From: Siderastrea siderea | Lineage: Eukaryota > Cnidaria > Anthozoa > Scleractinia > Rhizangiidae | Direction of reading: 5' to 3' | Assembly: GCA_964030785.1 (NCBI GenBank) | Contig: OZ034977.1 | Span: 27,493,652 to 27,557,651 of the forward strand | Length of the DNA stretch: 64,000 nucleotides | Shown: positions 41,508-54,300 of the stretch, one piece after another | Layout: each line of letters begins with the position of its first letter | Numbering within the stretch: the stretch's first letter is position 1 | Notes under the pieces: generated by a model | What the model was told of the DNA's origin: nothing | Databases searched by the model: none | What the model saw: the letters and a program-made list of their open reading frames with translations, nothing else | Translations under genes and position numbers: made by a program

Positions 41508-42943
41508 ATGTCTAGCAGCACACTTTTCAACACCCCCCCCCCCGGTCCCCTTTCAGAAACATGCGCAAACATGCGCATAAAAAACAGCACTTTCCCGCTC
41601 TTCGAATTCGGTACGACAGTCTTCAGTACTGCGGGCACTGGAAACAAAATGTCCTTAAGAATTATAGTTAGGCCTCTTTTACAAGTAGCCCTAAAAAACA
41701 ACAGCAGTAACAACTCCTTATAAATGACATATTTACTTCGAAGTCCACGACTTCCTGCAATCAAAGTGTACAGCTTTATAAGCGATAAAATTCGTGTTTC
41801 AAGGTGTCAAAAACAACACACAAAAACAAACAAAGAAACAAAACAAAACAAAACAAACTTAAGGTGGTCTTATACTCAAAAAAGGTGATGTTAGGTTGCA
41901 AAAGTCACTTTTTTTTAAATGGCAAAATTGTAAACTTTAAACACTTGGGAATGCTGTCTTGAAATAATCTCACTCGATTTCCAGCATTAAAGCAGCGAGA
42001 TTTAAGAAATCCAATCAGCAGTATGCGACTTTTTCCATAGCAACGGCCATAGCAACAATTGTTTACATTTATTAAATGCGCACAAACAAGCCTCAATAAG
42101 AACATTACCCCCCCCCCCCTCTGTAAAATGACATCTGGTACTACTGTGGAGAAACACCTGACTGAGGAGAGAGTCCTGAGGTCCGAGTTTTAACCGACAA
42201 AACATGACCCAAATCTTACAGAAACGATGTCTAACAGCACACTTTTCAACACCCCCCCCCCGGTCCCCTTTCAGAAACATGCGCAAACATGCGCATAAAA
42301 AACAGCACTTTCCCGCTCTTCGAATTCGGTACGACAGTCTTCAGTACTGCGGGCACTGGAAACAAAATGTCCTTAAGAATTATAGTTAGGCCTCTTTTAC
42401 AAGTAGCCCTAAAAAACAACAGCAGTAACAACTCCTTATAAATGACATATTTACTTCGAAGTCCACGACTTCCTGCAATCAAAGTGTACAGCTTTATAAG
42501 CGATAAAATTCGTGTTTCAAGGTGTCAAAAACAACACACAAAAACAAACAAAGAAACAAAACAAAACAAAACAAACTTAAGGTGGTCTTATACTCAAAAA
42601 AGGTGATGTTAGGTTGCAAAAGTCACTTTTTTTTAAATGGCAAAATTGTAAACTTTAAACACTTGGGAATGCTGTCTTGAAATAATCTCACTCGATTTCC
42701 AGCATTAAAGCAGCGAGATTTAAGAAATCCAATCAGCAGTATGCGACTTTTTCCATAGCAACGGCCATAGCAACAATTGTTTACATTTATTAAATGCGCA
42801 CAAACAAGCCTCAATAAGAACATTACCCCCCCCCCCCCCCTCTGTAAAATGACATCTGGTACTACTGTGGAGAAACACCTGACTGAGGAGAGAGTCCTGA
42901 GGTCCGAGTTTTAACCGACAAAACATGACCCAAATCTTACAGA
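41508..42943 (+). repeat. 718-bp tandem duplication, two nearly identical units
   Basis: Unit 1 (about 41,508-42,225) and unit 2 (about 42,226-42,943) differ by a few bases, mostly in poly-C runs. Landmarks recur exactly 718 bp apart, for example CTTAAGGTGGTCTTATAC at 41,858 and 42,576. The near identity means a recent event. It begins only 115 bp beyond the Polinton end. The open frames inside are repeated in both units and have no recognisable product. Confidence 0.9.
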
Positions 42944-43598
42944 AACGATGGTTTTTGCATCAAATTACCGTCCAGCTTGTATTTTAGTGTGGCAACTTGA
43001 ATTTAACAATAGTTTTAGGATAATGAGCGACGGATAAGCTGTCTAGAATCCGTTCTCTTATCTTTAAGACTGTTTTTCTCCAATAACAGAATTTCTCGAA
43101 CTGAATGAACTTTTGAGCACGATATCTCCGGGGCATTGTAACCTAGTGTTCTGAAATTTTCAGCAAGATTAAAGAACTTAATTTCCTAGGTCGTAAACCT
43201 AAAAAATGCTCACGATCTTGAACTGCTTCTCAGTAAGTGAATCCTTGCCCTCCTTTTTATTTCCTTCTACCTTACTTTCTGGAAAAAAAGAATAAAAGTA
43301 AATTCGAAAGAGGCCAAGCTGCTTAATTTTCGAGGTTTAGCCCCTGAAGAATTCATCTGTGGACAGATCTAAGTTGATTTCATACTTATCCAACCGTGCA
43401 TTAGTTAGATATCGTGCTTACAATGAACCCCCTATTTTTTTTACTGAGAAGGCTGGTTAATCATTAACTATTATGTCATGTGACCTGAAAAGACTCAGTT
43501 TGAAGTCAGGGCGTGAATCCCTATAAAAGGATGGTAAAAGTCTCCCGCAAAGTTCTTTTCTAAAGAAATTCACTTTTTGGGTATAAGACCACCTTAAG
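42576..43598. mobile_element. Non-autonomous TIR element, ~1.02 kb
   Basis: The left end CTTAAGGTGGTCTTATAC is inverted at the right end (GTATAAGACCACCTTAAG, 43,581-43,598). No transposase frame is present. The left end also exists in the upstream 718-bp unit (41,858), so the tandem duplication copied part of the element and its left flank. Confidence 0.7.
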
Positions 43599-43599
43599 C

Positions 43600-44531
43600 C
43601 AAAATTGGAGATCAATCGTGTCCAGATGTCAAAGAAGTGGTCCGCACAGCATGCTTACTTTACTCATAGGAAACAGATAAGATACTGGTAAATTTGGTAA
43701 GCTGACAGTAAGCAGAAGGGGAATTCGAGTAACGTATTTTTTTACTGACTACTTGTCCTACTTTTAACAATTTATGCATATTATACGAAAAAATAAAGAG
43801 TGGAGAGGAACTTACTTAACGTGCCACACCGAGCGGTGATCCCGACTTTTGTTCTTAGAAGAACATCCGAAGATAGCAACATTGCTTAACTGAAACCAAA
43901 CCAGCTACATCAAGTGTTTACGGCCAGTGGTTGTTGTACATTCAACGATTCCGAATATAATGATAGCAACTAATATCTGCCAGCTAGATACTAGGCACCA
44001 GTATCTAGCTAGACATTCAGATTCGTTATGTCCCACACGCCATGGAGGCGCCTGCAAACCGTCGAACCGAGTTCACCCGCTAGGAAATGTCTTTGCGAGT
44101 CACACAATGTTGTATTCAAACACAAACATCACGCGTTTTCCTTAACTTGCCCTCGGAAACTTGCCATACAAGATACGCCAAATTAAACATTATCCTAGAT
44201 AATCACGCAGGGTATCACCTGACACTGCGCCGATAATTTTGTTTTGTGTCAAGCATCGTGTCTGAAGGTACGCACGAATGCTCACGAGTCTGGATACGAG
44301 TTACTACGAGTGAATACGAATGACCTTGAGCTACCATAAAAATAACCATATCTCCCAAAATGTCTATTTCTGACTACGCTAGAGAAAGATAGACAGGATG
44401 AATGAAAAATGAGAAATGATAAAATAGGAATGAAGAAATTCTCCCTCTACATTTTCGTTATTTTTTCTTATCCATTTCTAGCGGTTTTTACTCACACACT
44501 AAAAAGATAGAAATAGGAGACGTGGCGGATT
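43600..44531. other. Upstream region of the host gene
   Basis: No coding region is supported. Possible promoter or 5' exon sequence for the gene at 44,532 would lie here, but I see no clear TATA box or acceptor that decides this. Confidence 0.4.
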
Positions 44532-44921
44532 ATGATGTACTCGTTAAAAGAGTTGACAAATGGTTGCTGGAGGGTGGAAGAAGATCTCACTCACAACTCG
44601 AAGCATAGCTACCCAATTGTGTCTTCAAGTGAGACGCCTGTAAAGAAAGAAAAGGCAGAGTCACCATTCAACGTCATCGACCACCAGCCCGTTCCACTGC
44701 CACAGGAATCAAGCTCTCATGTAAACCTATTTAGCGCTAATCAGTTAATTGACATGCCTGAATCACTACCTCAAGGAGCTTTCCACGAAGAATTTATTGG
44801 AGCCCAGATTAATAGCCACATATGTAAACTGCCACCAAGGAACGATAATGGCACTCAGATAGATGAACTGCATCCTGGGAAAATCAATGGCAAAACGGCA
44901 ATGGACCTCCTGGACACAGAG
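44532..44921 (+). CDS. Host gene, exon 1
   Basis: 130 codons from ATG 44,532 (second ATG at 44,535) to the donor ACAGAG|GTGAGA at 44,922. Pro/Ser/Glu-rich, with no domain recognised. Confidence 0.6.
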
Positions 44922-47900
44922 GTGAGATCCAAGATTCCTCTCAGTCAAAGTAACCTGTACTTTAGACTGTCGCTATCCCTATCTTGTCCCTGATGGATTT
45001 GGGCGTTGAGAAAGGCGATGGTTTTCATTTTGATTGCCGTTGCTATTGGAACGTTAAAACTGTTTTAAAATGTTTATTTCTATCCATCCATCCATCCATC
45101 CATCCATCCATCCATCCATCCATCCACCCATGCATCCATCCATCCGTCCGTCCGTCCATCAGTCCACCCATCAATCCATACATACGCACATCTGTGGAGA
45201 CAAAAAGGACAAAAGAGCACCCTTACGCCTTCCAAGGTGATTTTCTAGTAATGAGAGAGGGGTGCAAACCTCTTGGGCCAGATGGGCCAGCTCTTTGGCG
45301 CAAAGTCAATCCCCGATGCCCTACCACAGTCAGCTGGACGCTTGAATACCACAGAGAGCGACAAAGCAAGTGTGGGTGTCATGGGAGGGGATGGGTGGGT
45401 GGTGGATATAGTTCGAAGTATGTATTCGTAACTGAAATTATGTTTTGATAAATTAAATCAGACTCAATCATTCCTTCCTTCCTTCCTTCCTTCCTCTCTT
45501 CGTTCCTTCCTTCGTTCCTTCCTTCTTTCCTTACTTCTTTCCTTCCTTTATTAAATTATTTATCTATTTGTTTATTGCCAATACAGCACCTTATATCCCA
45601 GAAGACTTGTTCGCGCTAGGTTCTTTTTCATTGATCAAGTTCAAGGCAGGTATACTCAATGCAATGGCCGTCATCAGTTTTTCTTACTTACAGTTTTGCT
45701 TACGAATCACGTCGGTCAGATTGTCGAACACTTTGGAGATAGTGGAGTAGGCCACTTTTGGAGAGAGAAATAGATGAAATATATAAAATGTATACTGCCT
45801 AAAGAGCTTAACCAAGCTTGGGTATTTTTTATTATTTGTGCCAGATCGCCTTTCAAGCTGAGGACGCTTCAGCAGGTCATGTGCATTCCCAGGCTAGATC
45901 GCCTTTATACGGCTTGAGCGCTCAAGAACATACGGCAACCTGGCAAATGAAACGTACCGAAAACAGCGCATCCCAGGCGGTCTTCAAGCCCATTTATACT
46001 TACAATGGTGGTGATCGCTCGCAGAGACCCCAGAAACACCGACTGAAGCTGTTTCGGGCACCGACGAACGACATTGTGCCTTATTATTATAGCTGTCCCA
46101 CCGGTTGTCAGTGTGGTTGTCATGCACCAATTGGTAGCACTCCTTCCTATTTAACCGCCATTGATAAGGAACACCAGCGCCCAGGTGTTATAATGGTTCC
46201 CGTGAGCTCAGCTAGTACAGCCGCTTTACGTACAACCCATGTACCGTTACAGGTAAAGCCGGGTTCTGTATACTTTTTACTTTTTTGAAGCCTTCTATTT
46301 TGTGTTAGTTAAGATTTTATCCTGTTTGAGAGATCCCTAATTGAGTGGTAACAGAAACTCATAAGGACTTGAAACGTGTAACTCGCATATATAGGTTTTG
46401 AACGATGCTCGTAATTATTCATTTTCGCAAGTACCATATTTGGAACATGAAGAGAGAGAGAACTGACCAATCAATCTTCGTGAATGACGTGACGTAATTT
46501 TACACCAAGTTCGCGCACTTGTTCATAGATTAATGGCCGACAAACTGGGGAAAATAAAGCCGAAAAACTTTCAAACGTAGGAACGATAAAGCGAAAAGAA
46601 ATACCGGTTTCGAAGACTGAGCAGGAAATTTTTGAGGCAAAAAAAATTAGTAATTGAAACAACATGGAGCAAAGCGCTGGGGTAAGAACTAAATCAGACT
46701 GTGAAACCAAACCAAAATAGTCTAGCGTTGTTTTTATGATTGCAGTCCGGCTTCTTTCACCGTCGCACTATCAACAAATGTTCACAAAAGGTAGATTTTA
46801 TACGGAAAACTTTTGACACCGAAATATCAAGACATGATACAAAAATAAAACAGTAAATTTGAAGAGAACCGTTTAATAATATTGAAGTGTCATACGTTTT
46901 CAGTGATTCGCTACCAAAATCAAGCTAAATAAGCTGAATAAGAAAGGACGAGTTTTTCTTCGGCTATATTCCACAAAAATAACATCGTTTTACCTGCAGT
47001 CGATGTAGCTCTGAGTTCAAGCAGCTCCAAATGTTCAAATAAGAGAACGTAATGCAAAATAAGTTGAATGATCGCTTTCCCAGTTGTTTGATTCATTGTT
47101 AACATGTTTTTTTTGCCACATCCCGTCCGCGGCCTCTGAACCTGGAACCACAACGTTTTGTGTTCTTTTCAACTCTCCATCTACAATGTTAAAATCATAC
47201 AGCTTCAATCCGCTTTGGGCGATGAATACAACAATTTTTTTTCAGGAAACGTCAAACCTGTACCACATTTTAGAGCCAATAACTGTACGACTTTTGCGAA
47301 AAAACTTATTCCCGGACGTTCACTTCGGAGCAGTTTCATTGATCCATTCAGGTTTGCAAAGAAACGCTGCAACACTTCGCAAGGTTTTGGCGCCTTAAAC
47401 TCGTGCGTGGACTGGAGCGAGAGGTTTCCAAATATGGTACTTAGAAAAATGAATATTTACGAGCATCGAACGCGAGTTACACGTTTCAACTCCTTATGAG
47501 TTTCTGGTGGTAAAGGATATTAGTTCTTCCTTTCACTTTTTTTGGTTACGCCCTTTGTTGATCACAGTGCTGTGGCCACCTTCCGTTGCCGTTTGCCGTG
47601 TAAGTAAAGGTTTCACCTTCGCGGAAAAGATGGGGAAGGAGAATCCAGCGTTTTCATCCGTTCTGTTTGAGGAGTGTTTGGCTTGCACCTTCCACACCCA
47701 AACACTTCTGTGTCTTAAAACATAAAATCATAACCGCTTTAACATCCATTGTAATGTTTTCTTACAGATGAAGGGTCGTCTTTACAAGCCCTTGCAGCTT
47801 TCTATGGAACACATCACCGATAACAGAACGGTAATATATAGATTAAGCCAAGCGTAAAAGCGGAGCCCCACCTTTTTTTTTTTGTTGGTACGTATTAACT

Positions 47901-50900
47901 TGTGAAAGTACTCTTAGCAAGTCGTTAAAAAAGAAAATAGAAAAGAAAAGAAAAAATTTATATCCCCGCTGAGTATCAGCCGGCCAGCATGGCAGGTCGG
48001 CATGATTCCACTAGCTAGGCGACGAACGCTGACACTATTTGTAAATGTAAATTTTTATTACTTATTTCTTTTCCCTTGACAAGATGTCTATCGACATGAA
48101 CATGCCGTTTTTCCCCGGAAAATGTGTTCGGGTTGTGTGTGCATGGTTGTTGAGATAAAAAACAGAAAGTACTAGGTCTCCTATATTTGGCGTCGGGACC
48201 GCTGCGAAATGCTGTGAACTCGTTGTGCCGACCGAGTTCGCAGCAGGACCGACAACAAAAATGAAGTCCTCGAAGGCAAGTTTCCTAACTTGAACTTTTC
48301 GCCTTCCACCAAAAAGACAACTGAGTATTCTTTTGAACACTTTGTTTCCATTTGTAGATATTCGATATTTTTTCCCAAGTTTTAAACTTCACTTCTGTCG
48401 AGCTGAATCGTCTTCCTAAACAAGCTAAGCTTTTAAAAAGCGACAGTGGTCATGCGATTTCCCGCCAAAAAACTCCAGTTGACCAAGAGCACCGCGCGAT
48501 TTCCCGCCAAGAAAAGATGGCATTCTCAACCCTTCGTCAGGTTGTCTTGGGACTCCCCTCCCCTTCCCCTAGATTCTGTAGGGGCGGGCGTACGCTCACG
48601 TCACAACCAAAATTTTCTCCCATGCATCGATAGGTTACCAAATTTGCTTACCAAATGGTGCTCCGCAGGCTTGAAACGCGCGCGAGCTCCTCTATTAAAA
48701 AATGGAAAATAAATTTCATGTCTGGTTGGTTTGTCTCCAATGCCAACCCAAATAAATTGTCCCAAGTAACCCTAGGACCGGCTATTTCTAAAATTATGGG
48801 CACTTTGCCAGTAGGTACTCCATTTGCTTGACCAAGTAAAAATGCATATACTTTCTGCGATCTGATGCAGGTTTGATTTATTTTCTCTACAGAATCGAAT
48901 CCAAGTAATTAAACTATGCTGCAATGGTGGCCAATTGGTTTAGGGACGCTTCTCCTTTTTATCACCTTTTTTCTACGCAATTTGAAAATACAGTCAAAGC
49001 TCTCCTTGCGATCACTCTCGTAAGCGATCAGCTCTAGTTACGACCAGGATTGTGAAACCTCGTTTGACTTGTCACTAAAACTCTGTAATCAAAAGCTCCC
49101 TTTAGCGACCGCTCCCGTAAGCGACCGCGACCACTTTTTTGAATTACTATCGGGCTTTTTCCTTTGTTTTTAAGTTCTCGTAAGCGACCACTCGGTCAAC
49201 ACTACTAAAAGCACTCGTTTCTTGTTTAAATTTAGAGTAATACATAACACAAGTGCTAATGGTTCTTTGACTTGTACCTATGCGGACCTCTTTTTTAATA
49301 GGCAATAAATTAAACTATGAGTAACCATTAACATATGCCAAGCTTTACGCTCAAAGCTGTTATAAGCGACCACTCTCTATTGTTTCGTCATGTGGTCGCT
49401 TACGAGAGCCTATTCTCGTAGGCGACCAGCTCTAGTTGCGACCACTTTTCTGATTTCCCGAGGTGGTCGTTTACGAGAGCTTCGACTGTAGGCGATAACA
49501 TAAACCCTCCAAATAAAATAATTTTTCCCCCGCTCCCCCTAAACAGTGATGAAGTACTGAAACAGTACAAGCTATCCAAGATGTGTTGGACTCTTAACAG
49601 TCAACATTGTTAAGAAGGGGGGGAGGGAATAGATATTATTGACGTTTCATTAAAAATTTTGCTTAGTGTCCCAAATGTTTTGGCCGCGATTGTAGGTATC
49701 ATAGATTTTATAGCCACTTAATAAATGAAACAGTTTTACCGTCAATTGTCGAAATTCAAGGCTCAAATTTAAAATTGTTAACTGTCAAGGTTTGATCTTA
49801 TTGCTTTAACAGTCGAGAGTAGGATCTCATTATGCGAAATCAACTGACAAAAGTCGACATCCTACTCTTCTTCACGACCCAAATTATACTGCAAGTTTAG
49901 AGCAGTTTTCAATTGAGTGTCGTAAAACAAGAAACTAGAGTAATCAGTCTGGCCAATAACAACAGGCGCAAACGACACAATTATCCAATCAGAACTTGGA
50001 ACAAATCCATGTAATTAGCGTTAAGCGAGGGAAAACGCGTGCAATAAGTTATTATAATTGGTTTCGATTTTACTTTTAATTGGTTGAGAAAGCGGTGTGA
50101 GTTTACCTGACCAATTATGGAGCGCAGGAAAACAAAACCAAACCCAAACACTCATAACATTCGATCCGCAACTCTTTAGTAAGCCTCGGACGTACAAGCA
50201 GTGTCACACCCCCATGTTGGTACAAGGCAGGGGTGTCATTGACCCCCCTTGGTTTTTTGATATGTTATTATATTTCGAAAAGATTTTATCTTAATAAAAA
50301 TCCTGTGTCGTGCTCTACAAGATGACGTATATTTTATATTATGGGTGCGGCGCTACGGGGAAGCTAGACGTCACCCAATTAAAAAAGATGGCCGCCATCT
50401 TGGATTTTACCCCAAATTAGAAGTTATCAAAAACGGAAATTGACATTTTTTTATGCAAGACGTGTAGAATATGACGTGTAGAATTTGTCAACATTTTCTG
50501 CTTTTGTCACCTAAAAAAGGTAAAAAAGCGCAGTTTTCTCAAAAATGGCCTGACCACCTGCTGCTTTTGATGTCATATCTCTTGAACGTAGTAACCGATT
50601 CCCACCAAACTTATGTGAAAATGTGTTTAAGGAATATGCGTGCAGCTACTGAAAACAGCAGTTGCTGATGAAAAATCATCTTGGAAAAACTCCAGAGAAA
50701 CCTTATTGGGGTGTGGGGGTTGGGGGATGGGGGGGGGGGGGGCTGGGACCCAACCCCCGCTTGTACGTCCGAGGGTTAAACAATTCAATTTCATCTTAAC
50801 CTTAGCCTGCGTAGCAAACCCTTCCGTAGGCTATTCCGCGCGTCTGAAGCATTTTTCGTTTTTTTTCCGCGGAACTAAAAAGCTAAAAATTCTTCGAAGG

Positions 50901-51377
50901 TGCGGAAAATCCATGGAAATGCTTGCTTTGCGACGATCATCTTTATATTTAACTTTATTTTCATTTTTTTTTGCGATGCTATAGAGCGAAGATGATTCAG
51001 ACTCCGACAGTGAAGAGATTTATTTTCAGAAGAACATCGATGGAGCCAAAGCAAGGTTTAAGCTGACTAAGACAGATTGGGAGAAAATCCCTATTAAGTC
51101 ATTCCCAAGCGGTGGCCGACTGTTGGGAGGAGATTGGACCCGAATCTTCAACTCCAAAGTAAAGGAAAGCAACCCGTGGTGCAGTTTGCGATTTAAAAAC
51201 AATCATGTAAGATCTGCGAACTCTCGCAAGAAGCATTCAGCACCGTTCTTCAGAGGGGGTGCGGAATGCAAGTATCCTGAATGCCATGTGAAATTGCAAT
51301 TTACCATCCTGGAGGAGAAAGGGAAATACGTTGGCGTAACGTATAAAGGGAATGTTTGTCATAAACTTAGAAATTAG
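44532..51377 (+). CDS. Host gene of unknown function, four coding exons (417 aa)
   Basis: Exons are 44,532-44,921, 45,845-46,252, 47,768-47,830 and 50,985-51,377. Every intron has GT-AG ends and every exon is a multiple of three starting in phase 0, so the joined frame is open to TAG 51,375-51,377. Exon 1 starts at tandem ATGs. The first two exons encode a low-complexity, probably disordered region with a Cys-rich [10 protein letters not shown] patch. Exon 4 starts with an acidic Ser/Asp run ([11 protein letters not shown]) and then a compact domain with [16 protein letters not shown] and CKYPECH, possibly zinc-binding. I do not recognise the family. Upstream exons cannot be excluded. Confidence 0.7.
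45081..45178 (+). repeat. CATC/CGTC microsatellite in intron 1
   Basis: A run of about 24 tetranucleotides, mostly TCCA, degenerating to TCCG near 45,143-45,157. Confidence 0.95.
45471..45550 (+). repeat. TTCC microsatellite in intron 1
   Basis: An interrupted TTCC/TTCT tetranucleotide run of about 80 bp in the same intron. Confidence 0.9.
45845..46252 (+). CDS. Host gene, exon 2
   Basis: 136 codons after the acceptor TTTGTGCCAG|ATCGCC, ending at TTACAG|GTAAAG (46,253). It carries the [10 protein letters not shown] patch and is rich in Thr, Ser and His. Confidence 0.7.
46780..47410 (+). repeat. Dispersed ~1.2-kb repeat family, partial copy in intron 2
   Basis: Similar in order to 57,810-59,010 and 1690-2965, for example TCGGAGCAGTTTCATTGATCC near 47,326 against the same stretch near 58,740. 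The 5' and 3' parts of the family are missing or unrecognisable here. Confidence 0.6.
47768..47830 (+). CDS. Host gene, exon 3
   Basis: 21 codons between the acceptor TTTTCTTACAG and the donor AACG|GTAATA. Phase 0 on both sides, which makes it a candidate for skipping without frame loss. Confidence 0.55.
48989..49490. mobile_element. Tc1/mariner-type MITE, ~500 bp, in intron 3
   Basis: Ends are TACAGTCAAAGCTCTC on the left and GAGAGCTTCGACTGTA on the right, inverted with one mismatch. Flanking TA on both sides is the expected target duplication. The interior repeats CGTAAGCGACCA-type motifs in both orientations. No transposase is present. Confidence 0.75.
50183..50774. mobile_element. TIR element with CCTCGGACGTACAAGC ends, ~590 bp, in intron 3
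   Basis: The 16-bp left end is exactly inverted at 50,759-50,774. A G-rich run near 50,728 and a C-rich counterpart near 50,207-50,245 extend the inverted similarity. Short frames only. Confidence 0.75.
50985..51377 (+). CDS. Host gene, exon 4 (3' terminal)
   Basis: Follows the acceptor GATGCTATAG. 130 codons plus TAG, with an acidic Ser/Asp start and then the most domain-like part of the protein (residues from about [12 protein letters not shown] to the end), containing CKYPECH and ending VCHKLRN. Confidence 0.7.
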   Translation, partial: SEDDSDSDSEEIYFQKNIDGAKARFKLTKTDWEKIPIKSFPSGGRLLGGDWTRIFNSKVKESNPWCSLRFKNNHVRSANSRKKHSAPFFRGGAECKYPECHVKLQFTILEEKGKYVGVTYKGNVCHKLRN

Positions 51378-54300
51378 TCTGAAACGAGCTTAACAACATC
51401 TGACAACCGGGCTCTTTACTAGACTAACTGAGATCTTGTTGAAATGGCCATCAATTAGAACTGTTAATTAGGCAGAAATATAATTTTACTGCCATTTTTG
51501 CCTGGTATGATTTTCTTAGCACATTTTAAACATAATTACAGAAAAATTGATAACGTCCGGCTACGCCTTTTGTTTTTGTTTGTTTGTTCGTTTGCTTTTT
51601 TACTATAATTTAAATATTCTATTCCATATCGATGATATAAATCTAGAAAACGGTAGGTAGGTTCAATTGTAACGCGGACAATATGTAAAGGTTATTCACC
51701 TGGAACGAGGGGATATGTGGTGTATTCACCTGGTGCTAGTACTGAACACGTACATACCCCCGAGGGACAGGTGAATAACATGCTTATTTTTCAGGTTTCC
51801 TAAATGCAAATATTGGTAACTTCGAGTGTTCGCTGTTTGTGAATCACAGACAAGCCATTCCACAAGGCCTTTGAGATTCGCACTGTGGTGAAGTTGAACA
51901 GTAAACGTGTTTGCTCAGTTTGAAAATTTGCATTATACGCTTTGCCTCACTGCGAGAAGCAGAACGGAGAGGAGAAAATCTACGAAGCATAGCATTCATT
52001 CACTTTTCATGGAATAACCTTGTCGTCATATCTGACAGAGTGAAGCGGATGACCGAGCGTGGTTTGCTGGGGAAAAGGAAAATACGGACATCAAGTTTAA
52101 TAGTAAGGCGAGACGTATAGTTCAGGATTAGAAATGAATGTAAACCGAAGTATGATTCTTTCGAACGTTTCTTTATATCTGCCAGTAGTCGCGACCAATT
52201 TAGTTCTATAAGAATGCGATCGGTAAAATTCTCCCGTTTTAGTATACCTTCTGTAAACGATATGCATTTATTTTCGCCTTTTGGTGTTATATTGTAATTA
52301 TTCTTTGAGGGACTAAGTTGAGGGGGCTATGTCGAGGGGAATATGTTGAGGGCAATATGTCAAGGGGAATATATTGTACTTTTTGCTTTTGTTATCAGCT
52401 ATTGTTTCAGCCGCCACCAATTCATACAGTGAATAACAATCAGGAGTTATGTGATATATTCCCCTGAAAAGAACAAAGTAAACCAAGTCAACTGAAAAAT
52501 AAAAGTAGAAATGCACTTTTTCTGCAAGATAATGTTTATATCTCAACTAGAGCATTTGTCCCTGCTATATGTTAACTTGGTAAGGTACAAAACAATATTA
52601 TAAGTCGTTATTGCTACTGAAAAAAATAGAAAAGAAAAGAATAAGAGAATGAAAAGTAAGATAGTGGGATAATGTATAAATCCTGTGTATTTTTGTGTTT
52701 TTGTTAGTCACAGCTGGTAAACAACACAACGTACAACAAAGAATTTTAAAAATGCTTTTCCCAAACGATTTGTGTGTGCTTTGGTTTGAGTTGTAAAATG
52801 CTTTTGCTTTGTTTTTCATTTTAAAATGCTATGTACGCAGGATTGACGATGTGATAACGTAATTCTGTAAACTTTTCTTTTTGCATTTATTTACAACTGC
52901 ATCACGATTGATCTTGTTAAATTTATAAAAAAAAAAATTGAATGTTCTGTCGTTGTTTATTTGGGTGAGATAAAGGTAAAGTCGCACACAAGGACAATCC
53001 CAGTTTCTGTAGAAAGAAGCAACTGGGAGTACTGCTACTCCCCCCCCCCCCCTGGATGGGATGCTAATCCATCGCAGGGTTAGCCCCAGCAGTATGTCGC
53101 CGGTACCCATTTATACACCTGGGTGGAGAGAGAAAATAATATGGGGTAAAGTCTCTTGTCTAACACAATGTCAGGGAACCACCGACCTTCCAACTGTCGT
53201 TGTTTTTGTCTTATGCTATAGATGTTGCCTTTTTTTTAATGCCTTTTTAATACTTGATGCATTGGACTACATTGTTGAGGAAACAAAGAAGCGACTTAGA
53301 ACAGGCGAGACCCACTGATCACCTTCTAGCAAAACAGTTGTTGCCTCCTGCGAGCAAAAAACAAACAAACAAATAAAGTGAGAACTGGGTCTCTTTTTGT
53401 TCAGATTTTTTTCTTCGAGAATCATTCTGGAATGGCTTTTTATTGCTAATGTACAATTTTCGCTTTATCCAAACTGAAGACATCGGGAAACCCGTAAAAA
53501 CAAACTCTAGAGAATTCGAGTTGTATCCAGCCACGAGTTCTCAAGGCGGAGTGCTTGTGTTGGTTGCCTTTGTGACTAAAAGATGTAACTTACCATGATC
53601 CAGGTACGTGAGGGGAAAGCTTGCTTCAAGCTTGCCACAAGCTTGCCAGACTTGCCAACGCAGACTGTCAATGAATTTTACTGACCTAAAATGAAGGGTA
53701 CTGTAAAACTAAGGTCAATTTGACAAAAGACTTTGCTGTAATTTATTTGTACTGTCACTGACGACAAAACAGAGGTACATGATTGCTGCAAAACTTTGCT
53801 TATATTCAAGTATTTTTATTGTAATATTTTTCCGCCGTTTAGCGTTTTGCACAAGCAAATTTCACGTAGTAAATTTACATTTTCCAAGATAGTGTATTTT
53901 GTTTCAGTTGCTAGGTGGAGTAGCCCGCAGTAAGACTACGAGGCCGAAATTTTTGTAAATGAATTGGTCGTTTGGCTGAATAACTTAGCGAGAGATGCTG
54001 AGCGAATAACTAACCGAGGGAATCAGAATGCTTTCACCTAAGCAATCAACCAAGCAAAACCAACCTTACCAACTGGACTAGATGAAACTCAGTTGAAACT
54101 AAAAATGGAGAGCAACCAAGTGAAAGACCCAATCCAACATTGGCCTTGGTTTTCACTCTGGTGTGGGTCTTGGGTGTATCCAACATAAAAATAGTGAACG
54201 TTCGAGTTCATCAAGACCGTTGGATAAAAAGACAAAAGGTGTATTTGTGCAGGGTTATACCAGTCTCAAACTAAAGAAAAATATACACAACTAGCAGCGA

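Noticed and set aside
45081..45180. Protein-coding extension through the (CATC)n run ([11 protein letters not shown])
   Set aside because: Microsatellite in an intron; it follows a good splice donor and is not in a supported exon.
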